Part shown: in pieces, positions 35,787-47,905 of the stretch | Layout: each line of letters starts with the position of its first letter | Position numbering within the stretch: position 1 is the first letter of the stretch | Source of the DNA: Kalmusia sp. IMI 367209 | Taxonomy: Eukaryota > Ascomycota > Dothideomycetes > Pleosporales > Didymosphaeriaceae | DNA length: 64,000 nucleotides | Direction: 5' to 3' | Assembly: GCA_027946365.1 (NCBI GenBank) | Contig: JAPEUQ010000002.1 | Location: forward strand, 2,170,001 to 2,234,000 | Program-made: the position numbers and the translations under genes | The notes under the pieces: model-generated | Databases searched by the model: none | The model's input: the letters and a program-made list of their open reading frames with translations, nothing else | What the model was told of the DNA's origin: nothing

Positions 35787-36185
35787 ATGCCTGCTACAGA
35801 GCGAGTACACACAGAAGAGTCAGACATGAGACATAACACAAGCACCTCCTCCCCACACCCGCTCCTCGATCCAACCACCTGCACAGCGATGGACAGCAAG
35901 TTCGAGATAAGCCCGCCCATCAACGCCATCATCACAAACCTACCCGAGCATCCCATCAGCCGCCATCTCAAGACCCACCCGCATCTCCTGATGCCCTCCC
36001 ACGCCGTCCACGCCCTACAACATAAGCCCATCCCTTGGCGTGGAGCGAAGGCGCCCCAGCAGCACCCCCTCACGCGACCCAACCACCCAACCCAGGGGCT
36101 CCCGCCACGCGTGCGCTGCGCATCACAATGCACATGCGTCCGCTGCATCACTCTTGACAAGCACCTAGGCGCGTCTGGCCCTTGA
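35787..36185 (+). CDS. Small unassigned ORF with coding-like codon bias
   Basis: 132 codons from the Met at 35787 (or 98 from the Met at 35889, MDSKFEISPP). The stretch from 35840 on has a strong excess of C in third positions on this strand, as in the neighbouring real genes, while the opposite-strand ORF is Trp/Gly-rich and unlikely. The product is His/Pro-rich, without signal peptide or membrane span, and ends with a compact Cys cluster (CASQCTCVRC). No family recognised. It could also be an untranslated, GC-skewed segment; expression data would decide. Confidence 0.4.
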   Translation: MPATERVHTEESDMRHNTSTSSPHPLLDPTTCTAMDSKFEISPPINAIITNLPEHPISRHLKTHPHLLMPSHAVHALQHKPIPWRGAKAPQQHPLTRPNHPTQGLPPRVRCASQCTCVRCITLDKHLGASGP

Positions 36186-36789
36186 GCCACGTCGCTCAGC
36201 CGGGCTGCGGCTTCGTGCCCCAGAGATAAGAACACTTGCCGTGCGCGTAGACGTCGCGAGAAGGATGCTATCTAGCGTACGGGCGTGACATCATGCATTG
36301 GGATGAAGGGTTGATCGGCGTCGAAATCATCGATGCTGACGTGCGTACCCCAGGTTCCGGGGAATGTCATGGACGGGAGGATGCTGCTTGTGGTGTTTGA
36401 AGCCCGTAGCCAAGATGATAAGGACGAGGCTTGGCATCTGAGGTGAAGACACGATCTGCAGCAAAGGCAGCCATCTGCAGCTGAAGGAATCGCCAGTCAC
36501 GCTTGGCAGATAAGGAAACATGGGAATGTGGAAGTCGATGGCGCGAAAGTCTATTCCGAATTAAAGTATCATTCTGTGGAAGTATATGTACAGAGTATCT
36601 AAAGGTGTTAAGGAAAAGGTGGCACAAGGTGGCAACTCCACAAACTATCGTAGCAGTCCCAGGGTTTTTCAGCGCATGCCGCTTTTCCTAGTTGAAAAGA
36701 CAGACGCAAGTAGTGGTATCTCGATCAAACTCCAGCCCAAATGCTACAGATAAACCTCACGCGAAAACAACATCCGATGTACTAGGAAG
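36186..36789. other. Intergenic, 3' flank of the ammonium transporter
   Basis: 600 nt without coding support. Confidence 0.5.
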
Positions 36790-38591
36790 CTAGTGTCCAA
36801 GTTCTGCCTTCTCGTGAACACCCTCGGGGCCAGCAGCGACCGCGTGACGATCGCCACCGATGCCAGTGTGGGCGCCATCGTGGCTGCTCTCGCTTGGTGC
36901 CTTGCCCTCAAGCATCTGGCTGTGTTGTGAGATACCGTGACGGTCGCCCTGGGGAATGTCGTGCTCTGTAGTGATCGGGTCGCTCTTGGCGGGAGTCCAT
37001 GCGAGGTAGTCACGGCGGACCTCGACGTAATCGTACGCAAATTCGCCGAGCTGGTCGTCGTCCATACCGAGAAGTTCAGCTTCTTCGGATGCGCGGAGGT
37101 GGAGGCCGGGGATCTTGTCGATGATAAAGGCGATGAGTGCACTGATGACGAAGGACCAGGCGGTAGCGGCGGCAATGTACGCAATCTGAATGTACATCTG
37201 CTTCCAGTTGTGCATGATCCATCCACCATCGATGCTGTTCACGCCATCAAGACCGACAATGTAGGGCGCAGCGAAGACGGCATTGAAGATGAGGCCAACC
37301 ATTCCAGCGATACCGTGCTCAGCGAACACATCGAGAGCATCATCAATCTTGATCCAGAACTTGACTATGCGATTGTTAGCCTTGATTCTAAAACTTTTCG
37401 GGGGAGATCGTACTCTTCGTGGCAAAGTTAGCAACAATACCGGTGGTGATGCCGAGCGCAACGCTTGCCCACGGGGTAATGAAACCTGAAGCGGGAGTGG
37501 CAGCGACGAGTCCGGAGATACATCCTGAGCACCAGCCGACCATGGACCACTTGCGAGCAAGACGCCAATCGAGGAGAACCCAAGTCATGGCGGCAAACAT
37601 GGCCGTCAGATTGCTGTTCCAGCAGGCCATGGTAGCACGCAGGTTGGCACCAAATGCAGAGCCACCGTTGAAGCCCAACCAACCGAACCACAGGAAGACG
37701 GTGCCGAGCGTGATCAAAGACACGTTGTGCGGGCGGAAGTTCAGCATCATCTTTTCCTGACGGCGACCGAGGACCCACGAGTAGGCGAGAGCAGACAGAC
37801 CGGAACCGATTTCGACGGGACCGCCACCGGCGTAATCAAGGCCACCCCACGCAAAGAACCATCCATTGGCACCCCATGCCCAACACGCGATAGGGCAGTA
37901 CACGAGAGTAGCCCAGAACCAGATGAAGATCATCATTGGGATTAGACGACCGCGCTCGGCGACGGCTCCGACGATGATGGCTGCGGTGACGGCACAGAAT
38001 TGCATCTACACGAACTGGTAAGCCAAGGACTGCTGTGCGAGCTCGTAGTTCCCATACCTGGTAGAAAGCATATAGAAGCTCAGGGACGAGCGGACTTCCC
38101 GGGCTAGGCGCTCCGAGTGTGTTCATGAGCCCGAATCGCCTGAGATCTCCGATGAAGCCGCTCGTGGCTGAACCGCTAAGGGCGAGCGAGTATCCCCAGA
38201 AATACCACTGGAAGGTGATGACGGAGCTGGAAAACATGCAAGCCCAGATCAGAGAGAGGGCAGACTTCCTTCGCGCGAGGCCAGAGTAGAGGAAGCCTAG
38301 ACCCGGTATCATGACCATGACCATAGCCGAAGCTACGATGATGTAGGCCTGGTCACCCGACTGGTACCATTGGTTCAAGTTCTCGGTGCCTTGAGATTCA
38401 CAAATGGGTCAGTTGGTGGTCTTGTAGAAAGAGAGCAGCGGCAGGGAGAGACACAGGCCCGGTGTTGGGGTTCGTGTGGGTCTTCACGTGTGCGGTGGTA
38501 CAAGCAAGACAAGAAACTCACTGGAATCTCCACCGGTTTCTGTATTGGTCCCATTGAACTCAGTGGGCGAGCCCACCCAGGAGTAGGACAT
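36790..38591 (-). CDS. Ammonium transporter (Amt/Mep family)
   Basis: Plasma-membrane ammonium permease. Exons on the minus strand are 38591-38522, 38389-38058, 38005-37414 and 37364-36790 (introns 132, 52 and 49 nt), giving 522 aa. About 11 membrane spans are visible. Conserved blocks are GLGFLYSGLARRKSALSL in TM1-2, the Amt signature DYAGGGPVEIGSGLSALAY, FLWFGWLGFNGGSAFGAN and the twin-gate region SGFITPWASVALGI, then DALDVFAEHGIAGMVGLIF. The cytosolic C-tail contains the regulatory EEAELLGMDDDQLGEFAYDYVEVRR stretch (shown here only as a position: residues about 415-440) followed by a His/Gly-rich end. In this family expression is usually under nitrogen control by GATA factors; I did not map sites. 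Yeast orthologue naming (MEP2-like or MEP1/3-like) is left open. Confidence 0.95.
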
Positions 38592-39401
38592 GGTGGGCGA
38601 GTGTGGTGGAAGTCCAAGGTCAATGTGGCAGAACACGCCAGGCGTTCGGGTGTGGAAAGGAGGGTAGGTGGTCGGGGACAGTTGAGTTGAAGAGTTGGGA
38701 CTGGAGGGCAAGTGGGAAACCGGGGCAGCTGGATGATATAACCAGCTCAAGGGAAGAAATCGGAGCCCTGCAGATCGACACGAGCGAGTTCGCCGGGGTC
38801 TTTTATGGTAGACGTCCCTCTTATCAGGGCTGGTGCTGCTGGCGCGTTTTGGAAGGCAAAATAAACGATATCCCGTGGGGTCGCGTTAGCAGATCTGGAG
38901 CTTTGTTCTTCTGATGCCGGGTTCGGGCGGGCCTGGCGTCACCGCGCAGCCATTGTCTGTTTGGGCCTTATCTGGCGGCCGTGACAGTAGCGCTGGGTTG
39001 AGAGCTTGACAGCCTGCTGATAAGCGCATCTGCGAGGCATTGCAGGCCCGATTGCGCCCGCTGGAGGGCGGGAGGCCCTCGCTAGACGGCGGTGGGCGCA
39101 TTGCTGGACGCGCCTCACGGTGGACTTTGCAACGACGCCGTGCTGCGAGTGGCAGTTTCATGTGCGGCGCGCGACTGGGCGGGTGGGATGTGTTGCTAAG
39201 GCGATTTGTATTCGACGAAGATAAGGAAGCGCGCTAGTGCCGATCGGGGCGCGGCGCGCCGGGCTAAGCCAGTCTCGACTCGGGGCGCGCTGTCCCTGCG
39301 CCGCGAGCCGCCACACGCCAGACGCCAGCCCGCGACGCTGCCGCGAACCATTATGTATTTTCGTTGATGGCCAGAAGATAACGGCGCCAGCCATCGCCCT
39401 G

Positions 39402-39423
39402 CCCATCCATCCATCCATCCATC
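39402..39423. repeat. (CATC)n microsatellite
   Basis: Five tandem CATC units in the intergenic region. Confidence 0.85.
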
Positions 39424-40589
39424 GACACACGCCTCTGGTGCGAGTCCGCCCGTGACCCTTCGTTTCCTCCGCCCCGGTTCCTGATCGTCTGCGCCGGCTA
39501 GCAGCCCAGCTCCTCATCAGGCCCGTCGCCGTCTCGTCGCATGCTCCACTGCCCCGGATGTCGGCCAACGAAGCTCTAGAAGCAAACGGTCAATTGTCAT
39601 CTATTGTCATCCCTTTCCCCTCTTGTCCAGAGGTCAAAGCAATTCGTTCAAGCGCATGGGGGAAGGCCCAGCTTTCGCATTCTTCCCTCCCTAGTCACAA
39701 AGTATACCGGTACGCATGTGCGTGGGCGCACCCTCTGCTGTACCACTGCCAGCTCCTGCAGGTCAGAACGCCCCCGCGCCCCGCACTGTACCATCGCGAG
39801 ACAGGTCAGCTCACGATCTCGTGCACCCGCAATCTGGGTCCTGTCCAGTGGGATGCCACGTTCGCCCGTGGAACATTTGGCGAGGAGCCACGGGCGTGGG
39901 ACAGCTTTCGTATTCCAGACGGCGACCCGACCACCATTGACTGGCAATGCTTGCAACTTGCTCACAACCACAACCTCCATCCAGCGCGCGTTTTTGTTTT
40001 GAAGAGCACAGACTGCCGTGGGACATGCTTGCTCTATCTCGGCTCCCAAATTTTATGTGCAATTACCTAGACTATCCCGAATGCCTACCACGACTCCCAG
40101 CCGATCCATGCACGTCCGAACTCGGGCCCCTTATTACTACACACGCAGTCTAACGGCATCATGCTTATTGGCCCTTTTTATCTCATGCCATTCGGCAAGG
40201 TGACAAATCCAGTCAATCACGTGCACCATGCGACCCGTGGAGCTGGACATCAATGTGAATGAAACTGCAAAGTCACATGTCTTGACCACGCACACAAGCA
40301 ATTCAGTCCTTGGAGCGAAACAGATCCATCTCACCTTTCAGTGTCGTAACACAAACTCGAGGTAATAGATGATACTGATATCCTTCCCCGGACATTTCTA
40401 CGTTCATCACATGTCAAAGCTTGTCAAACAGCTCTTTGTGGCCCTACGCGATGATATGCCCTGAACTGTCTCAAACTGATGATGGAGTAGCTAGATTTGA
40501 AGACCAGATGTCTCGAATTTTTAACCGCACTCGAAAATGTCCACGAGCAACTATGACTTAGTCTTCTTCTGTACGCGGACGGGCAATGG

Positions 40590-40597
40590 TATAAAAG
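40590..40597 (+). promoter_or_regulatory. TATA-like box upstream of AP-2 sigma
   Basis: TATAAAAG 186 nt upstream of the start codon; plausible with a leader of about 150 nt. Confidence 0.4.
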
Positions 40598-40775
40598 ATG
40601 TTCATGATGCTGCTATTTTGAAGCTGTCGGTTATTTGTGGGTCCAGTCATGCAGGTGCGGGTACGGATCCCAACACAGCTTAGCCCCGCCAAGCCACTCA
40701 TCGATTCACAGCTCCGCAATCGAACACTCTACTTCCGAGCGAACGGCGCTGTACCTGCGCAGCAAGTCTGCCAAG

Positions 40776-41552
40776 ATGGTTCTCTCCTTCATTCTAATTC
40801 AGAATCGCCAGTATGTCAACTCGTTGTGTCAGGGAACCCAGGTTAACAAAGGTCCAGGGGGAAAACGAGACTGGCGAAGTGGTACGCGCCGTACAGTGTA
40901 GGTTGCGCAGTCCTGCAATGCATAGGTGCAGGTAGATGCTGACTGGGGCAGGATGAAGAAAAGGTCAAACTCAAGGGCGAGGTGCGTTACCCTTCCGCAT
41001 CCGCCGTCGCGCATCCTGGACCTCCGGAGCCCCCGCTCCTCCCGCCTACCTTCGATACGTCTGTCCACGCTCCGCGCTGCCTCCGCAATGCCGATGAGAT
41101 CCACAAGCGTAGTCATGCACTCGATCTGACCGAGTACTGCAGGTCCACCGCCTCATTGCGCCGCGCGACCAGAAGCATCAGTCCAATTTCGTCGAATTTC
41201 GTAACATGTCCAAGATCGTATATCGACGATATGCCGGGCTGTTTTTCTGCGCATGCGTCGACACGAACGACAACGAACTAGCCTATTTGGAGGCCATACA
41301 TTTCTTCGTAGAGGTCCTCGATGCCTTCTTTGGCAACGTGTGCGAGCTAGACCTGGTCTTCAATTTCTATAAGGTAGGCACCGGGCCCTTCAAATTCACG
41401 AGGCGGAATGTGGAAGAAATTGGACATAGTACAGGCTAACGGAAGTGCAGGTCTATGCAATTTTGGATGAGGTCTTCCTCGCTGGAGAAATCGAAGAGAC
41501 GAGTAAAACGGTGGTGTTGACGAGGTTGGCCCATCTTGATAAGCTGGAGTAG
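40776..41552 (+). CDS. APS2: AP-2 adaptor complex sigma subunit
   Basis: Small chain of the plasma-membrane clathrin adaptor used in endocytosis. Exons are 40776-40810, 40858-40897, 40952-40981, 41143-41373 and 41451-41552, with four GT..AG introns (47, 54, 161 and 77 nt), giving 145 aa versus about 142 for the family. The longin fold is clear: [20 protein letters not shown], then [37 protein letters not shown] and [10 protein letters not shown] near the end. These last two blocks separate it from sigma-1 and sigma-3. The first three exons are very short and easy to miss. The acceptor at 40857 (not the nearer AAG at 40851) gives the conserved RQGKTRL join. It lies 743 nt upstream of SEC24 on the same strand. 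Confidence 0.95.
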
Positions 41553-42295
41553 GAGCGTCCAGGGTCTGGATGCAACGTGAAATGCGACACGGTGTCCTGA
41601 GAGCGATGCCCATCCGACTTGTGGGTTCGCAAGGTTGGATGAAAGGAAGAAGAGGCTGATCTGGTGAAGAGCCAGACGTAGGCCTGGTGTAGTACTGGAG
41701 AAGCGCCCACGCCCCGCAGACCACTACGATGGCATGAAAGCATGGTCAGGCTGTGGGGACTCTCTTGGGTAAATGCATGCTTTCAAGTCTACTCGAGCAC
41801 GCCTGATACAGGTCACACAAATAATAGGCTTACAATGATACTTATTCCATCTTTACGCATACTACTTCCAAGTCACTCGAAGCTATCACTAAAAGAACCC
41901 TATCATGGGGAACAAGATTGCTTTCGAAGTGGATTTATACTTGTTTCCGACTATGTTCATCAGCTCCTCGATCAAGGGATAAGTCACTCTAGACCACTCA
42001 AGTAGCACATGGCGTGACTTCTTGGGCCGTGCGTGTTGTGGTCTGGATCGGAAGGTACGGTAGATAGTAGCGCACGGACCAATCCTCGGTATGGAAAGTT
42101 CAACGTCCACGAAAATAATGCCAGATCACCGGAATCGAGAATCCCATTTCACGCCCCGCAGACCTTGGCTGAGGTTTCGTCTTGATATGCTACCCTTCGA
42201 AAGCATCCCGCGCCCCTCATACACTCCCTAGCGAGCGCGACGCCCTCAGCGTATCCTACGTCCTAAATTGCGACCGTGAGGTCCGCACCGCCATC
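41553..42295. other. Intergenic, SEC24 promoter
   Basis: No gene seen; an in-frame upstream Met at 42182 exists but gives an unrelated N-terminus. Confidence 0.5.
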
Positions 42296-45200
42296 ATGTC
42301 TGAGTTCTCCATGTACCACGCCCTCGGACAGGGCTCGCCGAATCCCAACGGTCCAACGAGGAAAGAAGAATCCAAATTCCGCCCTCCGGTCGCTGCCAGT
42401 CCGGCTGGGTATCAACAGACTGGAAGCCCCGCATACGGCCACGCTCCCAACCAGTACGCTGGGGCCCCGAATCAGGCCCCTACGCCAAACCAGCAGCAAG
42501 GGTACTTTCCGCCGCAGCCTTTGCCGCCGAGCCAAGTGCTTCAGGCTGTAGACGGACTAGCACAGCAGGTGTCAGGCATGGCGTTCGGCGCAGAGCCAAC
42601 GGGGACTGTCAGACACAAGAAGAAGGATCGCCATGCATATCATAACATTGAGGGACCTGCAGGCAGCTCTCAGGCATTCAATGGCATGCCTCCGAGCGGT
42701 GATGGGACACCTACACAGTTTTTGAATCAGAACTCTCCTCAAGTGGGCGTGGCGCAATGGCAGCAGCCACAGATAACACCTGCCATGAACCAGTTTCCGG
42801 CAGCTTCACCAATGTTCTCACCTGCAAACCCAGCTACGGGCATGCAACATGCTGCCCGCCCGGGTGACCAGCTGACAGGGACACCGGTCACTTCACAGCA
42901 AGGGCGGGTGGATCCTGAGCAGATACCTAGCATCCCGCGGTCGCGTGATGCGCCCGCCAGTTACTACCTGGAACACGTATATCCTACTATGGAGCATCAC
43001 CTTCCACCGCCAGCGCTGATTCCCTTTGTGGCTTTTGATCAGGGCAACTCTTCGCCCAAGTTTGCACGACTCACGTTGAATAGCATACCCTCCAGTGCCG
43101 ATGCGCTGAATTCTACTCATTTGCCGCTTGGACTGCTTCTTCAACCACTCGCCCGACTACAAGAAGGCGAACAGCCCATACCAGTCCTAGACTTTGGCGA
43201 GACTGGCCCACCGAGGTGCAGGAGATGTCGAGCGTACATCAACCCTTTTATGCAATTTAAGGCTGGTGGGAATAAATTTGTATGCAACATGTGTACCTAC
43301 CCGAACGATGTACCTGCGGAGTATTTCGCACCTACAGACCCGTCTGGTGTGAGGGTAGACAGGATGCAGCGCCCCGAATTGACCCTGGGTACGGTCGATT
43401 TCATGGTACCAAAAGAATACTGGTCGAAGGAACCGGTGGGGCTAAGGTGGCTGTTCTTAATTGATGTCAGCGCCGAATCAGTCAACCGCGGCTTCCTCGA
43501 CGGTTTTTGCGAAGGCATCATCAGTGCTCTCTACGGTAACGACAAGGACCAATCTGAAAACGATGGCCAAACCGAACGAACGCTTCCGGAAGGTGCAAAG
43601 GTCGGTATTGTCACCTTTGATAAGGAGATGCATTTCTACAACTTAAGTCACAATCTAGAGGCAGCCCAGATGCTGGTGATGCCCGACCTCGAGGAACCAT
43701 TTGTACCGCTAAGCGAGGGCCTTTTTGTGGATCCAGAAGAGTCCAAGTCAGTCATTACTTCGCTTCTTACACAATTGCCGAACATGTTTTCAGAGTTCAA
43801 AAACCCCGAACCGTGTCTGCTTCCCTCCTTGAATTCAGCCGTCGAAGCGCTCGCAGCGACGGGAGGAAAGGTGATATGCTCACTAGCTGCTCTGCCAACC
43901 TGGGGACCGGGTCGTTTGTTCCTCCGTGACGATGGCAGCATGCAAAACAATGACGCTGAGAAGAAGCTTTTGACGACGGAGCATCCCGGGTTCAAAAAGG
44001 TTGCGCAGAAGATGGTGGAAAGTGGCGTTGGTATTGATTTCTTCATGGCCGCACCTAGCGGTGGCTATTTGGACATTGCTACGATAGGTAAGTCCTTCCC
44101 GATACGTCCAATCAATGTCCAATCAGTTCTATTAGAAACTGACTCTATGAAGGTCACGTCTCAGCTACCACTGGTGGCGAAGTATTCTACTACCCCAACT
44201 TCCACTCTCCGCGGGATACGCTCAAGCTCTCGAAAGAAATCAAGCATACAGTCACGCGAGAAACTGGATATCAGGCTCTTATGAAAGTGCGGTGCTCGAA
44301 TGGACTTCAAGTGTCAGCATACCACGGCAACTTTTACCACCATACCTTCGGAGCGGATTTGGAATTTGGCATCATCGATGCAGACAAGTCTATCGGTGTG
44401 CTGTTCACCTATGATGGGAAACTTGACCCGAAATTAGATGCCCATTTCCAAGCCGCGCTCCTTTACACAACGGCAAGTGGCCAGCGCCGAGTAAGGTGCA
44501 TCAACAATGTCGCCAGCGTTAGCGAACGGCCTGCTGAATCGCTGAAATTCGTCGACCAGGACGCTGTCGTCAGTATAATCGCTAAGGAGGCTGCGGCGCG
44601 TATGGCCGAGAAAAATCTGAAGGACATTCGTGGAGCATTGACCGAAAAGACTGTGGATATCCTCGCCGGTTACAGAAAGAATTTCACCGGTCACAACAAT
44701 CCACCAGGCCAGCTCGTGCTACCTGAGAACTTGAAAGAATTTAGTATGTATATTCTAGGTCTCATCAAGTCAAGAGCATTCAAGGGAGGGAAGGAGCCTA
44801 CTGATAGGAGAGTTCACGATATGAGAATGCTCAAGTCCATGGGCCCACTGGAACTCTCGCTCTACCTCTACCCGCGCATCATCTCGATACACAATCTGGA
44901 TGAGAAGGACGGTTTTGCAAACGAGAATGGCCATTTAAGGATGCCAAGCGGTGTTCGCGCATCATTTTCAAAAGTGGAAGAAGGCGGTGTCTACATTGTA
45001 GATAATGGGCAAATATGCCTGCTGTGGTTACACGCGCAAGTGTCGCCGAACTTGCTAGAAGATCTTTTCGGCCCAGGCCACGATAGCCTGAAGAGCTTAG
45101 ATCCTTTCGCATCGACCCTTCCGGTCCTCGAGACACATCTCAATGCTCAAGTGCGCAACATCTTGCAGTACTTGGAGGGCACGCGCGGCTCCAAGGCATT

Positions 45201-45472
45201 GACCTTGCAGCTCGCGCGACAGGGTCTCGACGGCGCCGAATACGAATTCGCACGGTTACTATATGAAGACCGCAACAACGAAGCGCAAAGCTATGTGGAC
45301 TGGCTCGTTCATGTTCACAGGCATATTCAGCTTGAGGTGAGTCTATCGTAGCCTGTTTTTTCTGCATTTACTAACCGTTGCCTCGCAGCTTGCCGGACAG
45401 CGAAAGAAGGAAGATTCCGACGGCGGCCTGAGTTCGACCTTTGTAGGATTGCGCACACCGTACTGGGGATAA
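42296..45472 (+). CDS. SEC24: COPII coat cargo-binding subunit Sec24
   Basis: Selects cargo for ER-to-Golgi vesicles in a dimer with Sec23. Exons are 42296-44087, 44153-45336 and 45389-45472 (introns 65 and 52 nt), giving 1019 aa. The order is a Pro/Gln/Asn-rich N-terminal region of about 230 residues that includes MSEFSMYHALGQG, the Sec24 zinc finger with Cys308, Cys311, Cys330 and Cys333, the trunk domain beginning PELTLGTVDFMVPKEYW with the GLRWLFLIDVS strand, the beta-sandwich and helical domains (KDIRGALTEKTVDILAGYRK) and a gelsolin-like C-terminus (GGVYIVDNGQICLLWLH). I chose the Met at 42296 because MSEFSMYHALGQG fits the family start. The last exon encodes only 27 residues. Confidence 0.96.
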
Positions 45473-46472
45473 GGATATCTAGCGGTTCATCTGTATTGCA
45501 TAGCGGTTCTGGGAGTACAGCGGCTTCAAGTAGAGCGATACGAGTTATGGCATTTCCGAATCTATCATTACGCTTCCAATTTGTGCTGAAGTTTGCTTTC
45601 TGAGCTAAACTAGTTTCTTCGTGATGTACCGAAATTTATTTGAGCCCAAAAAAATTTATGTCTGTAAATTTTACTTCTCTCTCGCGATTACCCCAGTGTG
45701 CGATACTTCGGATCACCTTAGCGCCATAAGCCACTCCAGCAAAAAAGAGCAATAAAACAAAAACATACAACAGCGGGTATTCGCTGCTGGTCACCCACGC
45801 AACTACTAATCCGCCGGTACCCTGCTTAAGTTCAGCTGAGCGAACGGGAAGCTCTGTTCTCAAGGTCCTATGGTCGTATGTGATATAAGACGAAAGGAAA
45901 TGTATACATATCCCAACATTGACCGGCCCATCTTCAAGGTCCTTCACAAGAACTGTGTACCTTTAGCGCCAATATACTAGTCTACATTCTTAGCTAGCGG
46001 CGTACAATGCTAGGCCTCTTTCTCGATGTAGGATTACGTAAAGCTCTGAAGAGATGGATACCCAGGCATTGCCTTGGAACTCCTCAAATATCAACTACAC
46101 GAACATGACACAACACGCATAACCATCACGTTAACTCATCCCGCCCAATTTATCACTTCGGACCTACCTAAATTACTACATTTTGCACTTTTTATATTAT
46201 GCATCTTAAAAACCTAGTATCATAGGAACAAAAAGTATAGAAAATAAAACCTACTGATGGGAAATAATCTTATTATAGCATTATATCATAGCTATCCATC
46301 CTGAAATTATTGACATACCCTGAAAGCTTCAACGAAAGCTTCATGGCACCACCATGATTCCAGTACGGTACGTCGATCATTAGGGAGCACGTACGGGATT
46401 TAGTCATGCATGTATCTCATCTATGGCAAAAGACCAAGTGCTTAGAGAGGTGCATTGTGACAAAGAAGGCAA
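45473..46472. other. Intergenic, AT-rich toward the right
   Basis: 1.0 kb between the SEC24 stop and the E2-like gene stop. A 103-codon minus-strand ORF (45636-45947) has one hydrophobic segment but no other support. 46.14-46.32 kb is strongly AT-rich. Confidence 0.5.
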
Positions 46473-47905
46473 CTATCTAAGCGTCATTCCTGAAAGCTCC
46501 CTGGTCAATTCATCATCCTGCGCTGCTGGCTCTTCCTCCTGCCCGGAAACTATCTCTGAAAGGTGTATGAACTCAAATCCGAAGTCTTTGCGTTCGTCCT
46601 CGCCCACTGACTCGTGAATATAGCCTTTCCCATCAACGTCGAGCACATTTATGGTGACTCGCCCTTTATGACCTGAAGTATTTGCTGTCTTATCTTTCGT
46701 GTAAATGTGCACATAGAATGGAACTCCTTTTACGTTACCAATGTGGTCCGCAGACAAACGCGATACCGGACAATCCCCATGGACATACAGGCGACCACCT
46801 GCATCTTCATAATAGGCGAAGGTCATCTGGTCTTTGCCGATTGTCACATGCAGCCGCATATCTCCGTCATTCATCGGCTTGCCGTGATAGAACCACACTG
46901 TCTTTTCATTGGCAAGTTTACGCGCTGCGGTTGCCGTCACCCCGTTGCGCACGAGGATTGTACCTGCTTTCCTGCCTAACAGGTCGTTCGAGTTGCTCAG
47001 AATGACCGAGAAAACGATACCTGCGTGTAGACCTGACAAGTCTACAGCAAATGAATGCACCTCGTCAGACCCAGTTTGTAGATATATTGGCTCTGATGTG
47101 ACCGTCTCAGGTCTTCCAGCTTCAATTTCTTGGGGGGCCAAAAGGTTCTTTGCAGGTACCATTGTCGCTTCGACGAGTGGAATTCTAGGCACATCGGGTA
47201 ATCGACTCTTGTATTGCTCGTAAGTCATTTTTGCGTCTCGTTTGACTGTATGGAGATGTTCCATGGATACGTATTCAGGTCTGTCTTCGCCGTGCTGCTG
47301 CGCGACGTAGACTAATAGTGGAGGTACGAAGTTAGCTGAGACGTCTCTACTTCGTGCCTGGAAGTTACGTACAGGACACGATCGCCGACATCAAAGACGC
47401 GAACAAGGAGGAGAGTGTGTACTCTGGCTTCCAAGTACCACCTGCAGCTTGCGAACGAAGGATGTCGAAACACATGGTGCTGCGTAGTGTCGTGTCTTTG
47501 AGTGCATATCTAAAGACATCGACATTGTATCGTTTTGTGGGTGTGTACAGCTGCACAATTGGCGGCACCTCGGGATACCCCTAAGCCGCGGGTATATGGT
47601 TAGTGTGGGATGAGAGAGTGGGAATGCGTACCTATTGCATGTATCATCTTAACTAGAAACATTTGTTTCCTGCGGCAAAAAGACACATGTACGCTGTACC
47701 AAGGGCCGTTGCTTACATAGGGAATGTAGAAGGTACCAACAAGAGTCAGGTGAGCCATAGCTCCGTCGTTCGGCAGCATCATGAAATAAAAGCGAGTAGC
47801 ATCATCGTCGACCGTATCTGGAGAGATCACAGTCCGGAGATTGAAGAAATCGGCGTTGACTTCTTTGACTTCGGTCCAGACTCGCTTGAGAGTCTTTGGC
47901 TTCAT
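46473..47905 (-). CDS. E2-like (UBC-fold) protein with large C-terminal domain
   Basis: Exons on the minus strand are 47905-47717, 47580-47373 and 47311-46473 (introns 136 and 61 nt), summing to exactly 412 codons. The N-terminal 150 residues read like a ubiquitin-conjugating fold: a basic first helix (MKPKTLKRVWTEVKEV), the strand/loop GTFYIPYGYPEVPPIVQLYTP, then a Cys in STMCFDILRS at the place of the catalytic Cys (ICLDIL in E2s), then a W at GTWKPEYTLSSLFASLMSAI, the usual W-P and following helix. The HPN triad is replaced by RYN (KRYNVDVF). After residue 170 a region of about 240 residues follows that I do not recognise, beta-rich, ending in an acidic Glu-rich tail. It could be an active atypical E2 or an inactive E2 variant. 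The start at 47905 is the best in-frame Met; an upstream exon is possible. Confidence 0.75.

Larger units (their letters stand above)
38592..40775. other. Divergent intergenic region, GC-rich then mixed
   Basis: 2.2 kb between the ammonium transporter start and AP-2 sigma start. Small ORFs (for example 39558-40070) have no family or splice support. It contains a CATC tetranucleotide repeat and a TATA-like box. Confidence 0.5.

Noticed and set aside
39558..40070. 170-codon plus-strand ORF
   Set aside because: No codon bias, no motif, and competing ORFs of similar size on the other strand.
42182..42295. Longer SEC24 N-terminus from the upstream in-frame Met
   Set aside because: The added residues do not resemble Sec24; MSEFSMYHALGQG at 42296 does.
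45636..45947. Small minus-strand ORF with one hydrophobic stretch
   Set aside because: Coding bias is weak, the start is unsupported and no homologue is recognised.
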